Origin: an uncultured Bacteroidia bacterium
GTDB taxonomy: Bacteria > Bacteroidota > Bacteroidia > Bacteroidales > F082
Direction: 5' to 3'
Assembly (NCBI GenBank): GCA_902774295.1
Contig: CACYHP010000001.1
Location: 124,001-188,000 of the forward strand
DNA: 64,000 nt
Under the pieces are notes generated by a model. The model ran no database searches. It saw nothing but the letters and a program-made list of their open reading frames with translations, and was not told the DNA's origin. Shown here piece after piece: positions 9,949 to 19,227 of this stretch. Positions within the stretch are counted from its first letter, which is position 1, and every line of letters begins with the position of its first letter. Both the position numbers and the translations under genes were made by a program.

Positions 9949-10704
9949 ATGAACAAGATAGTTCTGATAACAGGCGCAACGAGCGGTATCGGCCTCGCAT
10001 GCGCGCATAAATTCGCCGCCAATGGCGACAAACTCATCCTCACCGGTCGTAACGAAAAACTCCTTGAAGACATCCGCAAAGAGCTTACAGCTAAAGGCAC
10101 ACAGGTGCTTACATTGATTTTTGACGTCCGTGACCGTGCAAAAGCCACAGAATGCATCCAAAACCTGCCAAACGAGTGGAAAAACATCGATGTCTTGGTG
10201 AACAACGCAGGTCTGGCACTCGGTCTTGAGCCTGAATATCAAGGCGATTTCGAAGATTGGGAGACTATGATCGACACCAACATCAAAGGTTTGTTGACCA
10301 TGACAAGATTGGTCGTCCCAGGCATGATGGAGCGCAACCGCGGTCATATCATCAACGTGGGCTCGGTGGCAGGCGACGCAGCATACGCCAACGGCAACGT
10401 CTATTGCGCCACAAAATCAGCAGTGAAGACGCTCAGCGACGGTCTGCGTCTCGACGTAGCCGACAGCAACATTCGTGTCACCAACCTCAAGCCGGGACTG
10501 GTGGAGACAAACTTCAGCAACGTGCGCTTCCATGGCGACACCGAACGCGCAGCCAAGGTCTATAAAGGCATCGACCCGCTCACAGGCGACGACATCGCCG
10601 ACGTGGCAGTATATGCAGCCAACGCCCCTGAACACGTGCAGATCGCCGAAGTGCTCATCCTCGCCACATATCAAGGCAGCGGAAGCGTCATCGTCAGAAA
10701 ATGA
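9949..10704 (+). CDS. Short-chain dehydrogenase/reductase (YdfG-like)
   Basis: Start at ATG 9949; an in-frame TTG two codons earlier is less likely. 251 residues, classical SDR length. Rossmann motif TGATSGIG (8-15), NNAG segment, catalytic Tyr152 and Lys156 in YCATK with the preceding Ser in GSVAGD. The closest family I recognise is the NADP-dependent serine/3-hydroxy acid dehydrogenase group (YdfG), from residues such as NLKPGLVETNFS; the substrate cannot be read from sequence. Single gene, divergent from radA and followed by the efflux operon. Confidence 0.88.
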   Translation: MNKIVLITGATSGIGLACAHKFAANGDKLILTGRNEKLLEDIRKELTAKGTQVLTLIFDVRDRAKATECIQNLPNEWKNIDVLVNNAGLALGLEPEYQGDFEDWETMIDTNIKGLLTMTRLVVPGMMERNRGHIINVGSVAGDAAYANGNVYCATKSAVKTLSDGLRLDVADSNIRVTNLKPGLVETNFSNVRFHGDTERAAKVYKGIDPLTGDDIADVAVYAANAPEHVQIAEVLILATYQGSGSVIVRK

Positions 10705-10791
10705 TAAAATCTTTATGTCATTTCAAAAATTTTGTATTTTTGCGATTTGAGTAAATTTATTATTGAAAATAATAACTGAAAAATTTAATAT

Positions 10792-11925
10792 ATGAAAAAT
10801 CATTACTTTCTGATATGTTCAGTTTTGCTGATGGCATGCTGCATATTAGTTTCCTGCAAAGGAAAAAAGCAACCAACACAGGCTCCACAGGTGAAATATG
10901 AGACCAAGGTGTTGAAACCTGAGTCGAAAATTTACAACATGTCGTTCCCTGCCACAACTTCAGGAACTACCGAGATCAAGGTCTATCCGCAGGTGGAAGG
11001 CATCATCACGGAGAAGAAATTCACCACAGGTACCAAGGTTAATAAAGACCAGACTGTGTATATCATCGATCCGACCGAATACCAGCTCAGCGTACAAGCT
11101 GCTGAAGCTAACTTGAGTGTGGCCATAGCCCGTATGGAAACCACAAAACTCCAGTATGAGTCGAATCAGGAACTTTATAACAAGAATATCATCAGCGACT
11201 ATGTGCTGAAGACCAGTTTGAACGATTACAACTCAGCCAAGGCATCGGTGCTTCAGGCTGAAGCCCAGCTCAACATAGCAAGAACCAACCTCGGTTATTG
11301 CAACGTCACAGCTCCTGTCACAGGTTATGTCGACGCTAACGGCTATGACGAAGGCGACATGGCAACACGTACAAATTATCTCTGCACCGTCAGTGACAAC
11401 AGCCTCGTTGATGCTGACTTCTCATTTACAGAGACACAGTTGCTGGATATGATCAAAAGATTCAAATTACGCATCGGTTCTAAAGGTATGGAAGGACCTA
11501 ACGGCAAGTTCATCGGTGACGCAATGCCTCGTCTGCAACTGAAACTCAAAGACGGCTCCACATACAAAGGAACAGGTGTTGTGACAAAGATTGAAGCTAT
11601 TGTAAATCCTACAACAGGAACAGTGCTTTGCACAGCTGAGTTTGAGAACCCTAACGGCATTCTTCGCTCAGGCATGTCAGCTAACATCATCATCCCTATT
11701 ACGATGGACAGCGTTTTGTGCGTGCCTCAGACAGCAGCAGTGCGTCTGCAGGATCAGATGATGTTCTATCGCATCAAAGACGACGGAACAGTTGAAGGCA
11801 TGATATGCAAAGTTATACCATCAAACGACGGTAAAGAATATTACATCACTGAAGGTCTGAATGCCGGCGATGAAGTCGTCACCAACGGTGTTCGCAAATT
11901 GTCTAACGGTACTAAAGTAAGATAA
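10792..11925 (+). CDS. RND efflux periplasmic adaptor (AcrA/MexA family) lipoprotein
   Basis: 377 residues with lipobox LVSC, Cys22, so it is anchored in the inner membrane by lipid. Biotinyl-lipoyl-like halves and an alpha-hairpin (about 95-170, LSVQAAEANLSVAIA and following) are in the order expected for a membrane fusion protein, then the beta-barrel with DFSFTETQ. It links the inner-membrane pump and outer-membrane channel encoded directly downstream (gap 2 bases). A -7 box TATTTTTG at 10735-10742 lies 50 bases upstream of the start and probably drives all three genes. No local repressor gene is seen. Confidence 0.95.
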   Translation: MKNHYFLICSVLLMACCILVSCKGKKQPTQAPQVKYETKVLKPESKIYNMSFPATTSGTTEIKVYPQVEGIITEKKFTTGTKVNKDQTVYIIDPTEYQLSVQAAEANLSVAIARMETTKLQYESNQELYNKNIISDYVLKTSLNDYNSAKASVLQAEAQLNIARTNLGYCNVTAPVTGYVDANGYDEGDMATRTNYLCTVSDNSLVDADFSFTETQLLDMIKRFKLRIGSKGMEGPNGKFIGDAMPRLQLKLKDGSTYKGTGVVTKIEAIVNPTTGTVLCTAEFENPNGILRSGMSANIIIPITMDSVLCVPQTAAVRLQDQMMFYRIKDDGTVEGMICKVIPSNDGKEYYITEGLNAGDEVVTNGVRKLSNGTKVR

Positions 11926-11927
11926 AA

Positions 11928-14900
11928 ATGGCTATCAAACAGAAATATTTTGTTAAGCACTGGGTGGCTGCTCTTGCCATCGCCGTGCTTATCTGTCTTG
12001 TCGGTACGGTGAGTATCTTCACTCTGCCAATCGAGCAATATCCTGATATCGCGCCACCTGAGGTCATCATCCAGGCCACTTATAGCGGTGCTGATGCCGG
12101 ATCTGTTATGAAATCAGTCATCATGCCTATCGAAGAGCAGGTGAACGGTGTGGAAGACATGATGTACATCACTTCAACAGCACGTTCAAACGGTACCGCT
12201 GAAATCGACGTCTACTTCAAACAAGGCACCGACCCTGACATGGCGACTGTTAACACGCAGAACCGTGTGAACCAGGCCTTGGGTCTATTGCCATCAGAAG
12301 TGACCACGCAAGGTGTCACCGTTACAAAGAGTGTTAACTCCATCCTTCAGATTCGAAGCTTGGAGAGCACCGATGATAAGTTTGATGAGAAGTTTATCAT
12401 CAACTTCTTGGATATCAATGTGATACCTCAGGTTAGCCGAGTCACTGGCGTGGGACGTACACAGCTTATCGGTGATAAATACGGTGTGCGTATCTGGATA
12501 AAACCGGATGTTATGGGAATGTATGGCATCACACCGGCTGAAATCATCAACGCCATAAACGAACAGAACCTTGTGTCGCCAGTCGGTAGAATCGAGAGCA
12601 CGGTCAACAAGATCGATATCGAATACCACGGACTGCTCGATGATATGAGTCAGTTTGAGGATATCATCGTGCGCGGCACCAACGACGGTAACATAGTGCG
12701 TTTGAAAGACGTTGCCAACATAGAACTTGGTAGAAAAGCTTACGACTACCGTTCAAACGTCGAAGGACATCCGGGAGCTATGTTTATCGTCAACCAGTCG
12801 CCTGGCGCCAACGCCACAGCAGTCAACGCTGAAATCAACAAGGTTATTGCTGAAATCTCGAAGACATTACCTGCAGGCTTGGAGTTCAAGCTTATGGAGA
12901 CATCCGACGACTTCCTCTTCGCTTCAATGCACAGCGTCGTGGAGACCCTCATCGTCGCTATCATCCTTGTTATCCTCATCGTTTATCTGTTCTTACAGGA
13001 TTTCAAGGCGACATTGGTCCCATCAGTCTCAATCATCGTTTCTTTGATTGGTACTTTCGCCATCGTGAAGGCAATGGGATTCTCACTTAACTTGCTGACG
13101 CTATTCGCGTTGGTGCTCGCTATCGGTACTGTCGTGGACGACGCCATCGTGGTTGTTGAAGAGGTTATGGCTAAGTTGGAAACAGGAAAATACAAGTCAG
13201 CAGCAACCGCTACCACAGTGGCTCTTAACGAAGTGACAGCAGCTGTTATCTCAACAACGAGTGTGTTTATGGCTGTGTTTATCCCTGTGACTTTCATGTC
13301 AGGAACTTCAGGCACATTCTTCAAGCAGTTCGGTACTATCATGGCTGGTTCGGTGGGTATTTCCTGCCTTTCAGCTTTGACTATCTGTCCTGCCCTCTGC
13401 GCTATCTTGTTTAAGCCTAAGAGCGAAGACGGCAAAGAGAGAAAAGGTATCAACTATTACGTCAGAAAGGGCTATGAAGCCGCTTACGGTGCTTTGTTAA
13501 ACAAATACATCAAAGGTGTCAGCAAATTCATCAAACGTCCTATTTTCTCTTGGATTCTGTTGATTGCTTTCGGCTGTGGTATGGTATGGCTCATGAAGAC
13601 AGCTCAGCAGGACCTCGTTCCACAGGAAGACCAGGGCTTCCTCATGGTTGACGTCACATTGGCATCAGGAACTTATCTTAACGAGACACAGGATGCTGCT
13701 GAAAAACTTGAGAATTATATCAGCAAGCTTGACGATGTCGAGTTGGTGGGTTCTATGACAGGTTACTCAATGATGAATGGTGGTGCTGGAACCAACTATG
13801 CAACAATATTGGTACGTCTGAAAAACTGGGATGAGCGTGAATTTTACAGCATCGCTGACGTGCAGAAGCAAATCTACATGTGGGCTATGGTGAACATGCC
13901 TGAAGCTGATATCACACCTTATCAGATGCCTCAGATTCCTGGCTACGGTACAGGTTCCATGATGGAGCTTAACCTCCAGGATCGCTCTGGAACAGGCGAC
14001 GACACCACATTCTATGCTTTGTCATCACAGTTTACCGAGAAGTTAAGAGAACGTCCAGAGATTCAAACAGCTATAGCTGCATATTCAGCTGACTATCCTA
14101 AATACAATCTCACAGTCGATGTGGCTGCTTGCAAACGTAAAGGTATCTCACCTAAGACTGTTATCGAGACTATCGGTACCAACCTTGCAGGTACTTATAT
14201 CGGCAACTACATCCAGTATGGTAAGGTCTATCAGATACTTGTGGAGGCCGGCGACGAATATCGTATGGAGGAGAGCACTCTCAACAGCATATTCGTACAG
14301 ATTGACGGTGAGATGACGCCTGTTTCTGAGTTTGTGACACTGACTCCTACTTTGGGTTCTTCACAGGAACGCAGATTTAACCTTTTCACAGGTTATAATA
14401 TGAACGTCATGCCAGCCTCGGGATATACGTCAGCTCACGTGCGTGCTGCTGTCGACGAGTTGATGGCAGAGGTTTTCCCTGACGGATATGGCTATGAGTA
14501 TGGTGGTATGGCACGTGAGGAAGCTGAAACAGCCGAGTCGAACGACACTGTCATCATCTATGCAATCGCAGTGTTGATTGTTTACCTCATCCTCGCATGT
14601 CTGTATAACTCAGTGTTCATCCCATTCGCAGTGTTGCTGTCAATCCCGTTCGGTATCTTCGGCGCATATCTCGCTGTCCGTCCGCTTGAGTCATTGATGA
14701 GTGTCGGCGTCAACGTGTATGTGCAAACGGGTGTCATCATGTTGATGGGTTTGGTGGCGAAGACCGCCATCCTCATCACAGAGTTCGCCGTTCAGAAACG
14801 TAAGGAAGGCTTGTCTATCTACGATGCCGCTGTCGGTGCATGTAGAGACCGTCTGCGTCCAATCCTGATGACCGTTTTGACCATGATTATCGGTATGATT

Positions 14901-15077
14901 CCGCTTATCGTCGAAGGTGGCGCAGGTGCTGTGGGTAACAAGTCGCTGTCAATCGCCGTTGTGGGCGGTATGACTATCGGTATCATCGCAATTCTGTTCG
15001 TCACACCGGCATTGTACATGGTGTTCCAGAAGGTTCATGAACGAGTTACCCCGGATAATAATGATGAAGAAGAGTGA
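11928..15077 (+). CDS. RND (HAE1 family) multidrug efflux permease, AcrB-like
   Basis: 1049 residues, the usual length. First transmembrane helix at the N-terminus (HWVAALAIAVLICLVG), then the porter domain beginning QYPDIAPPEV, the typical HAE1 entry. Helix TM4 carries the paired acidic residues of the proton relay (GTVVDDAIVVVE), and the second half repeats the fold with LVAKTAILITEFA. Proton-driven export of hydrophobic toxic compounds from periplasm or membrane through adaptor and channel; substrates are not predictable. Its end overlaps the broadest possible start of the channel gene. Confidence 0.97.
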   Translation: MAIKQKYFVKHWVAALAIAVLICLVGTVSIFTLPIEQYPDIAPPEVIIQATYSGADAGSVMKSVIMPIEEQVNGVEDMMYITSTARSNGTAEIDVYFKQGTDPDMATVNTQNRVNQALGLLPSEVTTQGVTVTKSVNSILQIRSLESTDDKFDEKFIINFLDINVIPQVSRVTGVGRTQLIGDKYGVRIWIKPDVMGMYGITPAEIINAINEQNLVSPVGRIESTVNKIDIEYHGLLDDMSQFEDIIVRGTNDGNIVRLKDVANIELGRKAYDYRSNVEGHPGAMFIVNQSPGANATAVNAEINKVIAEISKTLPAGLEFKLMETSDDFLFASMHSVVETLIVAIILVILIVYLFLQDFKATLVPSVSIIVSLIGTFAIVKAMGFSLNLLTLFALVLAIGTVVDDAIVVVEEVMAKLETGKYKSAATATTVALNEVTAAVISTTSVFMAVFIPVTFMSGTSGTFFKQFGTIMAGSVGISCLSALTICPALCAILFKPKSEDGKERKGINYYVRKGYEAAYGALLNKYIKGVSKFIKRPIFSWILLIAFGCGMVWLMKTAQQDLVPQEDQGFLMVDVTLASGTYLNETQDAAEKLENYISKLDDVELVGSMTGYSMMNGGAGTNYATILVRLKNWDEREFYSIADVQKQIYMWAMVNMPEADITPYQMPQIPGYGTGSMMELNLQDRSGTGDDTTFYALSSQFTEKLRERPEIQTAIAAYSADYPKYNLTVDVAACKRKGISPKTVIETIGTNLAGTYIGNYIQYGKVYQILVEAGDEYRMEESTLNSIFVQIDGEMTPVSEFVTLTPTLGSSQERRFNLFTGYNMNVMPASGYTSAHVRAAVDELMAEVFPDGYGYEYGGMAREEAETAESNDTVIIYAIAVLIVYLILACLYNSVFIPFAVLLSIPFGIFGAYLAVRPLESLMSVGVNVYVQTGVIMLMGLVAKTAILITEFAVQKRKEGLSIYDAAVGACRDRLRPILMTVLTMIIGMIPLIVEGGAGAVGNKSLSIAVVGGMTIGIIAILFVTPALYMVFQKVHERVTPDNNDEEE

Positions 15078-15099
15078 TTTAAATAAGAAAGGTGTATCT

Positions 15100-16449
15100 A
15101 TGAAAAGGTATATAATTGTTTTATTAGTCGGGATGCTGCTGTTGCCAAGCTGCTCCCTCTATAAGAAATATGATGCGGACTATACCGCTGATGAAAATGC
15201 GATGGGCGACGTCGTTGACCCGCAAGACAGCACCTCGATAGGCGACATCAACTGGCGCGACATCTTCACCGATCCGTTGCTCCAACAGCTTATTGACACC
15301 GCTTTGGTAAACAACACCGATATGCGCACCACGCAACTCACCATCGAGCAGGCTCAGAATGACGTGAGAAGAGCAAAATGGGGCTACGCTCCTACGTTTG
15401 CATTCGCTCCGTCGGTGACTTACAACTATCAGAACAAAATCAGCACCAACTACATACAGATTCCGGTGACGGCAAGTTGGCAGTTGGGTATATTTGGTCA
15501 GACAAGAAGTAAGATCCGCTCGGCAAAAGCCAGAGTCGCGTATTATGAAGACTACCGTCAGGCAGTGCAGGTGAGCTTGGCTGCCAACGTAGCCAACATG
15601 TATTATTTATTGGTGATGCTTGACAAACAGCTTGAATACGCCGAAGAAGCGGAACGGCTGTATGTTGAATCATACAACTCCACCGATGCATTGTACCAAG
15701 CCGGTATCTACAAGAGCCCTGCTGTGTATCAGATGGAAGCTTCGTTGGAAGAGGTTCGTACCAAAATAATCGGTTTGCGCAACAGCATCACTTATACTGA
15801 GGCCTCGCTCTGCTTACTGCTCAACGAGCCGCCGCATCACATCGAACGCGCCACTTTCGAGGAGTTTGAGATGCCTGAAAATATTCATATCGGATTGCCA
15901 GTCAGATTACTCGACGCACGTCCTGATGTCCGCATGGCTGAGCGCAACATGGAGTTGGCTTACTACACCACCCAGCAGGCACGTCAAGACTTCTATCCTA
16001 ACATCAGTATAGAAGGTTTGTTAGGCTATGGCGGTTCTGCCGACGCTCTCGACATTATCGCACAGGCAGTCGGCTCGCTCACGCAGCCTATCTTCCAAGG
16101 TGGCAGCCTCACGGCACAGCTGAGAAATGCAAAGAAAGATCAGGAGAAGGCTCAGATAGAATTCGTCTACGCCCTCTACAGTGCCGGCAGCGAGGTATAC
16201 ACTTACATCCATGACTGCGAGACAGCCAAGAAGAAGTCAGGACATATCGACCTCCAAGTCAACGCATTGCATGAGGCATACAATGCCACCATCGACTTGA
16301 TGAACAACGGTACAACCACCTATCTCGAGGTGTTGACCGCCCAAGAGTCGTTGCTCTCGGCAGAGCTCTCTCAGGTGGAGAACCAATACGATTTGATCCA
16401 GGCGCTGATCAACCTGTACTCCTCGTTAGGAGGCTTCGATACGAAGTAA
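15100..16449 (+). CDS. Outer-membrane efflux channel (TolC/NodT family) lipoprotein
   Basis: The frame opens at 15037 inside the permease gene, but the ATG at 15100 gives a clean lipoprotein signal (MKRYIIVLLVGMLLLPSC, Cys18), so I prefer it. 449 residues. Two repeated coiled-coil halves typical of outer-membrane factors; DARPDVRMAERNMELA marks the second half of NodT-type proteins. Third component of the tripartite pump. It ends in a TSLG-like segment (LYSSLGGF) common to the family C-terminus. Confidence 0.95.
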   Translation: MKRYIIVLLVGMLLLPSCSLYKKYDADYTADENAMGDVVDPQDSTSIGDINWRDIFTDPLLQQLIDTALVNNTDMRTTQLTIEQAQNDVRRAKWGYAPTFAFAPSVTYNYQNKISTNYIQIPVTASWQLGIFGQTRSKIRSAKARVAYYEDYRQAVQVSLAANVANMYYLLVMLDKQLEYAEEAERLYVESYNSTDALYQAGIYKSPAVYQMEASLEEVRTKIIGLRNSITYTEASLCLLLNEPPHHIERATFEEFEMPENIHIGLPVRLLDARPDVRMAERNMELAYYTTQQARQDFYPNISIEGLLGYGGSADALDIIAQAVGSLTQPIFQGGSLTAQLRNAKKDQEKAQIEFVYALYSAGSEVYTYIHDCETAKKKSGHIDLQVNALHEAYNATIDLMNNGTTTYLEVLTAQESLLSAELSQVENQYDLIQALINLYSSLGGFDTK

Positions 16450-16464
16450 CCGACAGGAATTATA

Positions 16465-16585
16465 TTTTAGACAGGATATACAAGATTAACAGGATTTAAA
16501 ATCCAAATTAAATGGGTTGCCAATTGGCAACCCATTTCTGTATAATATAACAAGTAAAACACTATCTTGTAAATCCTGTCTAAAA
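16465..16585. terminator. Nested palindrome and inverted repeat between efflux and radical SAM genes
   Basis: A perfect 28-base palindrome (16510-16537, half-site AAATGGGTTGCCAA) forms a strong central hairpin. Around it a 13-base inverted repeat TTTTAGACAGGAT (16465-16477) pairs with 16573-16585. ACAGGATT words recur between them. The right outer arm provides the TAG stop of the convergent radical SAM gene. It is well placed as a bidirectional terminator; the outer arms look like a dispersed repeat. Confidence 0.7.
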
Positions 16586-17662
16586 ATGGATTTTCCTGTA
16601 TTGACAAACCTGTAGCTTCCCGTCGCCATCCCTGAGATGCATGCCGTTGCCGAGACAATAGCGCCACATCTTGCAGTCGGCGCAGTCGCCTGTTTTCATC
16701 CATTTGCGGTCACGATACTGTTCAAATCGGTTTTGCCAGACGTACCAGAAGCTGTCTTGGTATATGTTTCCCTGATGGTAGTCGTTGCGGATGCTGAGGC
16801 AGCCTGAGATGGAGCCGTCAGCAAGGATAGAAGCGATATTGATTCCTGCGCTGCATGAGTAATAATGGTTTCGCACCTCGCCTTCGAACCTGCCGAGGAA
16901 GCCGTCGCAGCCGTAGTCGGCACGGATCTTGCCTTCGAGACGAGTCTGCTTGATGAACTCGAGCATCTCGACAAACTGAGCATTGGAAAGCTGCAAATCA
17001 GCCTCGCCAGCAGCGCGCCCGAAAGGAAAAACAGTGAACAAACGCCATCTCTTTATCCCTAAAGAAATAAGATAATCCCTAAACTCAGGCAGATATTTTA
17101 TTGTTCGTTGGTTGACGCAAGTGATAACGTCCCAGGTCAATTCAGGATGCTGTTTCATGGCTTCAACGGCCACGAGCACGTTTTTGTAACTCGAAGTGTT
17201 GCCGCGCATCCAGTTGTGGTCTTCCTCAAATCCGTCGAAGCTCACGGCTATGGATTTCAATCCGTTTTCAACAAATTCGTCGAGTCTTTCGGGTGTTAGC
17301 AGCATGCCGTTGGTCACCATGCCCCACACGAAGCCGCGTTTCGATATCTCGAGTCCGCACTGAGCGAGGTCGCGGCGCATCATAGGCTCGCCTCCCGTGG
17401 TGATGACCATCACCTTCGATGGGTCCTGATGCTGTTTTATCTCGTCTAAAACTTTAAGAAAATCGTCGAGAGGCATGTCGTTCTGCTCCGAGAGCATACG
17501 GCAGTCGCTGCCACAATGGCGGCAGTTGAGGTTGCATCTCAATGTGCATTCCCAAAAAAGTTGGTGTAATTCATGCTCATCGACCCGCTGTTTCAGCACG
17601 GCGCGGTTCAGTTCGAGCATTATTTTTTTATAAAATCCGAGTCTGTCTTTATTTAGGCTCAT
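16580..17662 (-). CDS. Radical SAM/SPASM enzyme paired with a small lipoprotein
   Basis: 360 residues. Radical SAM cluster Cys43-x3-Cys47-x2-Cys50 (CNLNCRHC), SAM-binding GGEP (in TTGGEPMM), and a C-terminal SPASM-type region rich in Cys (SCSAG, GCLSI, GDCADCKMWRYC, VCQY) that would hold auxiliary Fe-S clusters. SPASM enzymes mostly modify peptides or proteins. Layout and sequence resemble the Bacteroidetes 'rSAM/lipoprotein system' radical SAM family (TIGR04133 as I recall it). Its start overlaps the end of the lipoprotein gene by 14 bases, so the two are translationally coupled. Substrate unknown; the lipoprotein is the obvious candidate. Confidence 0.85.
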   Translation of the reverse strand: MSLNKDRLGFYKKIMLELNRAVLKQRVDEHELHQLFWECTLRCNLNCRHCGSDCRMLSEQNDMPLDDFLKVLDEIKQHQDPSKVMVITTGGEPMMRRDLAQCGLEISKRGFVWGMVTNGMLLTPERLDEFVENGLKSIAVSFDGFEEDHNWMRGNTSSYKNVLVAVEAMKQHPELTWDVITCVNQRTIKYLPEFRDYLISLGIKRWRLFTVFPFGRAAGEADLQLSNAQFVEMLEFIKQTRLEGKIRADYGCDGFLGRFEGEVRNHYYSCSAGINIASILADGSISGCLSIRNDYHQGNIYQDSFWYVWQNRFEQYRDRKWMKTGDCADCKMWRYCLGNGMHLRDGDGKLQVCQYRKIHF

Positions 17663-17918
17663 TTTCGCCTAAAATGTTGTTGATAGAATCGAGTTGGTGA
17701 CGGAGTCGTTGTGTCTCAGCACCAAAAGCCTGGATAATCTCCGGTGAGCCATAAACTGAAGCACCTTCGCGTCTCTTCAAGATTTCCTGAATGGAATCGC
17801 GTTCCTTGACGAGCTGTGCCCTCTCCGACTTTGTCAAGCCTTTGTGTGTGGCGCAAGCACCTAAAAATGCCAGTCCCGCAAGAACCCCGATCCAAATTGT
17901 ACGACCAAATTTTTTCAT
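17649..17918 (-). CDS. Small lipoprotein upstream of the radical SAM gene
   Basis: Start set at ATG 17918 because it begins the signal MKKFGRTIWIG..LGAC (Cys22); the frame runs 10 codons further upstream. 89 residues. After the lipid Cys come a basic linker, a charged helix (KSERAQLVKERDSIQEIL), a short motif GASVYGSPEII, and a second helix to the end. The YGSP word resembles the YGTP-type motif I associate with lipoproteins of rSAM/lipoprotein systems. A -7 box TATCTTTG on the minus strand (17938-17945) is 19 bases upstream. It may be the substrate or partner of the radical SAM enzyme; that is inference. Confidence 0.72.
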   Translation of the reverse strand: MKKFGRTIWIGVLAGLAFLGACATHKGLTKSERAQLVKERDSIQEILKRREGASVYGSPEIIQAFGAETQRLRHQLDSINNILGENEPK

Positions 17919-17985
17919 AATTCGAATTATTTCGATGCAAAGATACAAAAAGTTTAGAGTTTTGAGTTTAAAGTTTAAAGTTTTT

Positions 17986-18016
17986 TTTGACTTTTATAAT
18001 CTTTTCACTATTTTTG
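17986..18016 (+). promoter_or_regulatory. Promoter of the DUF4421-like gene
   Basis: TTTG (17986-17989), 19-base gap, TATTTTTG (18009-18016), start codon at 18048. The region just before (17950-17985) is a low-complexity run of AGTTTAAAG-type words. Confidence 0.55.
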
Positions 18017-18047
18017 CCGAGAATTTCAGTTTGAAAATTTAGGTTTT

Positions 18048-19223
18048 ATGAAGAAAACTTTTTTACTTACTGTTTTATTCTTCTCATTTTTTTTAGGTAA
18101 TGCTCAAAAGCTTGACAAATACATAGAAAAAGGCAAAGCTTTTATCGACAAGCCTGAAAACATCGACACAACTCGTATTTACCAGCTCCCGGCCCGTTTT
18201 TGTTTTGCTATTGTCAGCAAGGCTCAGATGGTTGGTTTTTTTGCTTATTCTGATTTTAATCTGAATTTCGTTACCGAAGATATCGGCATCAGGATACCTG
18301 CGGAAGCAACAAGTTATCTTGGTGAAAGATTATGTAAAAAAGTGGGTTTTGAGGCAGGATACGGCAGTGTGAGTTTCGGTTACAGTGTGGAAATAGGCCA
18401 GAAAAGCGCAAAATACAAGAGATCGTTATCATTTGGCTTGTCAAACCTCAGATGGGGCGCGCGAATCAGCTATGATGGTCTTTCAAACTACATTGTAAGT
18501 AATATTACCGTCGGAAAACCCGGTGATATAATCTACCTTGATACCCTTGAACAATCGGACGGATTGGGAAAACTGCGCAGCCTCACTTTAGACGGTTATT
18601 ACGTGTTCAACAGCAAACGTTTCGGTTATACAGCCACCAACACCATCAATGTCGTCCAAAAGCACACATCAGGTTCTTTTATGCTTGCAGGACGTTTCTT
18701 GTGGAGCGACCTCGACACGAAGGAAGACATGGGAGGACTGTTTGAATCGTATGGTACAATACAGTTTGCATTGGGTGGAGGCTACTCGGCCAACATAGTT
18801 CTTTGGAACCGCAATATTGTCAACAACGACGACAGAACCATACGCAACATTACGTGGAACATCACCGCCATGCCTGTGATTTCTTTTGTCAACTACATGC
18901 AGACAAGAGCATACGTAGAACATATTGATGAACAAGATAACATCATTTCTTCTGAACTGAAAAAATCTAGCGTGTGGTGTTATCCGTCGGCCAACCTCAT
19001 CGGAAGTACGGCGCTCAGCTTGACATGGGGCCGTTTTTATTTCACCTCTCAGTTTAATCTTAATATCTTCTATTTCAGCAGCCAGGGTGCGATGAACAAG
19101 AATAAGTTTTCTGCCCCCAACCTACATTACGAAGGCTTTACAGAAGACATCATCTCCGATGTGAAAGTTCACGGTATTTTGTATAACTGGTCTTTTGTCG
19201 GAAAGTTGTTCTACAGATTTTAA
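18048..19223 (+). CDS. DUF4421-like secreted outer-membrane protein
   Basis: 391 residues. Signal peptide to about residue 19 (FFLGNAQ). A short helical segment (KYIEKGKAFIDKPENIDTTR) is followed by strand-rich sequence with many Gly-Tyr and aromatic-alternating stretches, ending YRF, as in outer-membrane barrels. The order IDTTRIYQLP then SYLGERLCKKVGFEAGYG matches my memory of DUF4421 proteins; no enzymatic motif is present. Convergent with the GH89 gene, which ends 4 bases away. Confidence 0.7.
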   Translation: MKKTFLLTVLFFSFFLGNAQKLDKYIEKGKAFIDKPENIDTTRIYQLPARFCFAIVSKAQMVGFFAYSDFNLNFVTEDIGIRIPAEATSYLGERLCKKVGFEAGYGSVSFGYSVEIGQKSAKYKRSLSFGLSNLRWGARISYDGLSNYIVSNITVGKPGDIIYLDTLEQSDGLGKLRSLTLDGYYVFNSKRFGYTATNTINVVQKHTSGSFMLAGRFLWSDLDTKEDMGGLFESYGTIQFALGGGYSANIVLWNRNIVNNDDRTIRNITWNITAMPVISFVNYMQTRAYVEHIDEQDNIISSELKKSSVWCYPSANLIGSTALSLTWGRFYFTSQFNLNIFYFSSQGAMNKNKFSAPNLHYEGFTEDIISDVKVHGILYNWSFVGKLFYRF

Positions 19224-19227
19224 GATA

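Noticed and set aside
16467..16703. Short minus-strand frame overlapping the end of the radical SAM gene
   Set aside because: Different frame of the radical SAM SPASM region and the terminator repeat; no start context.
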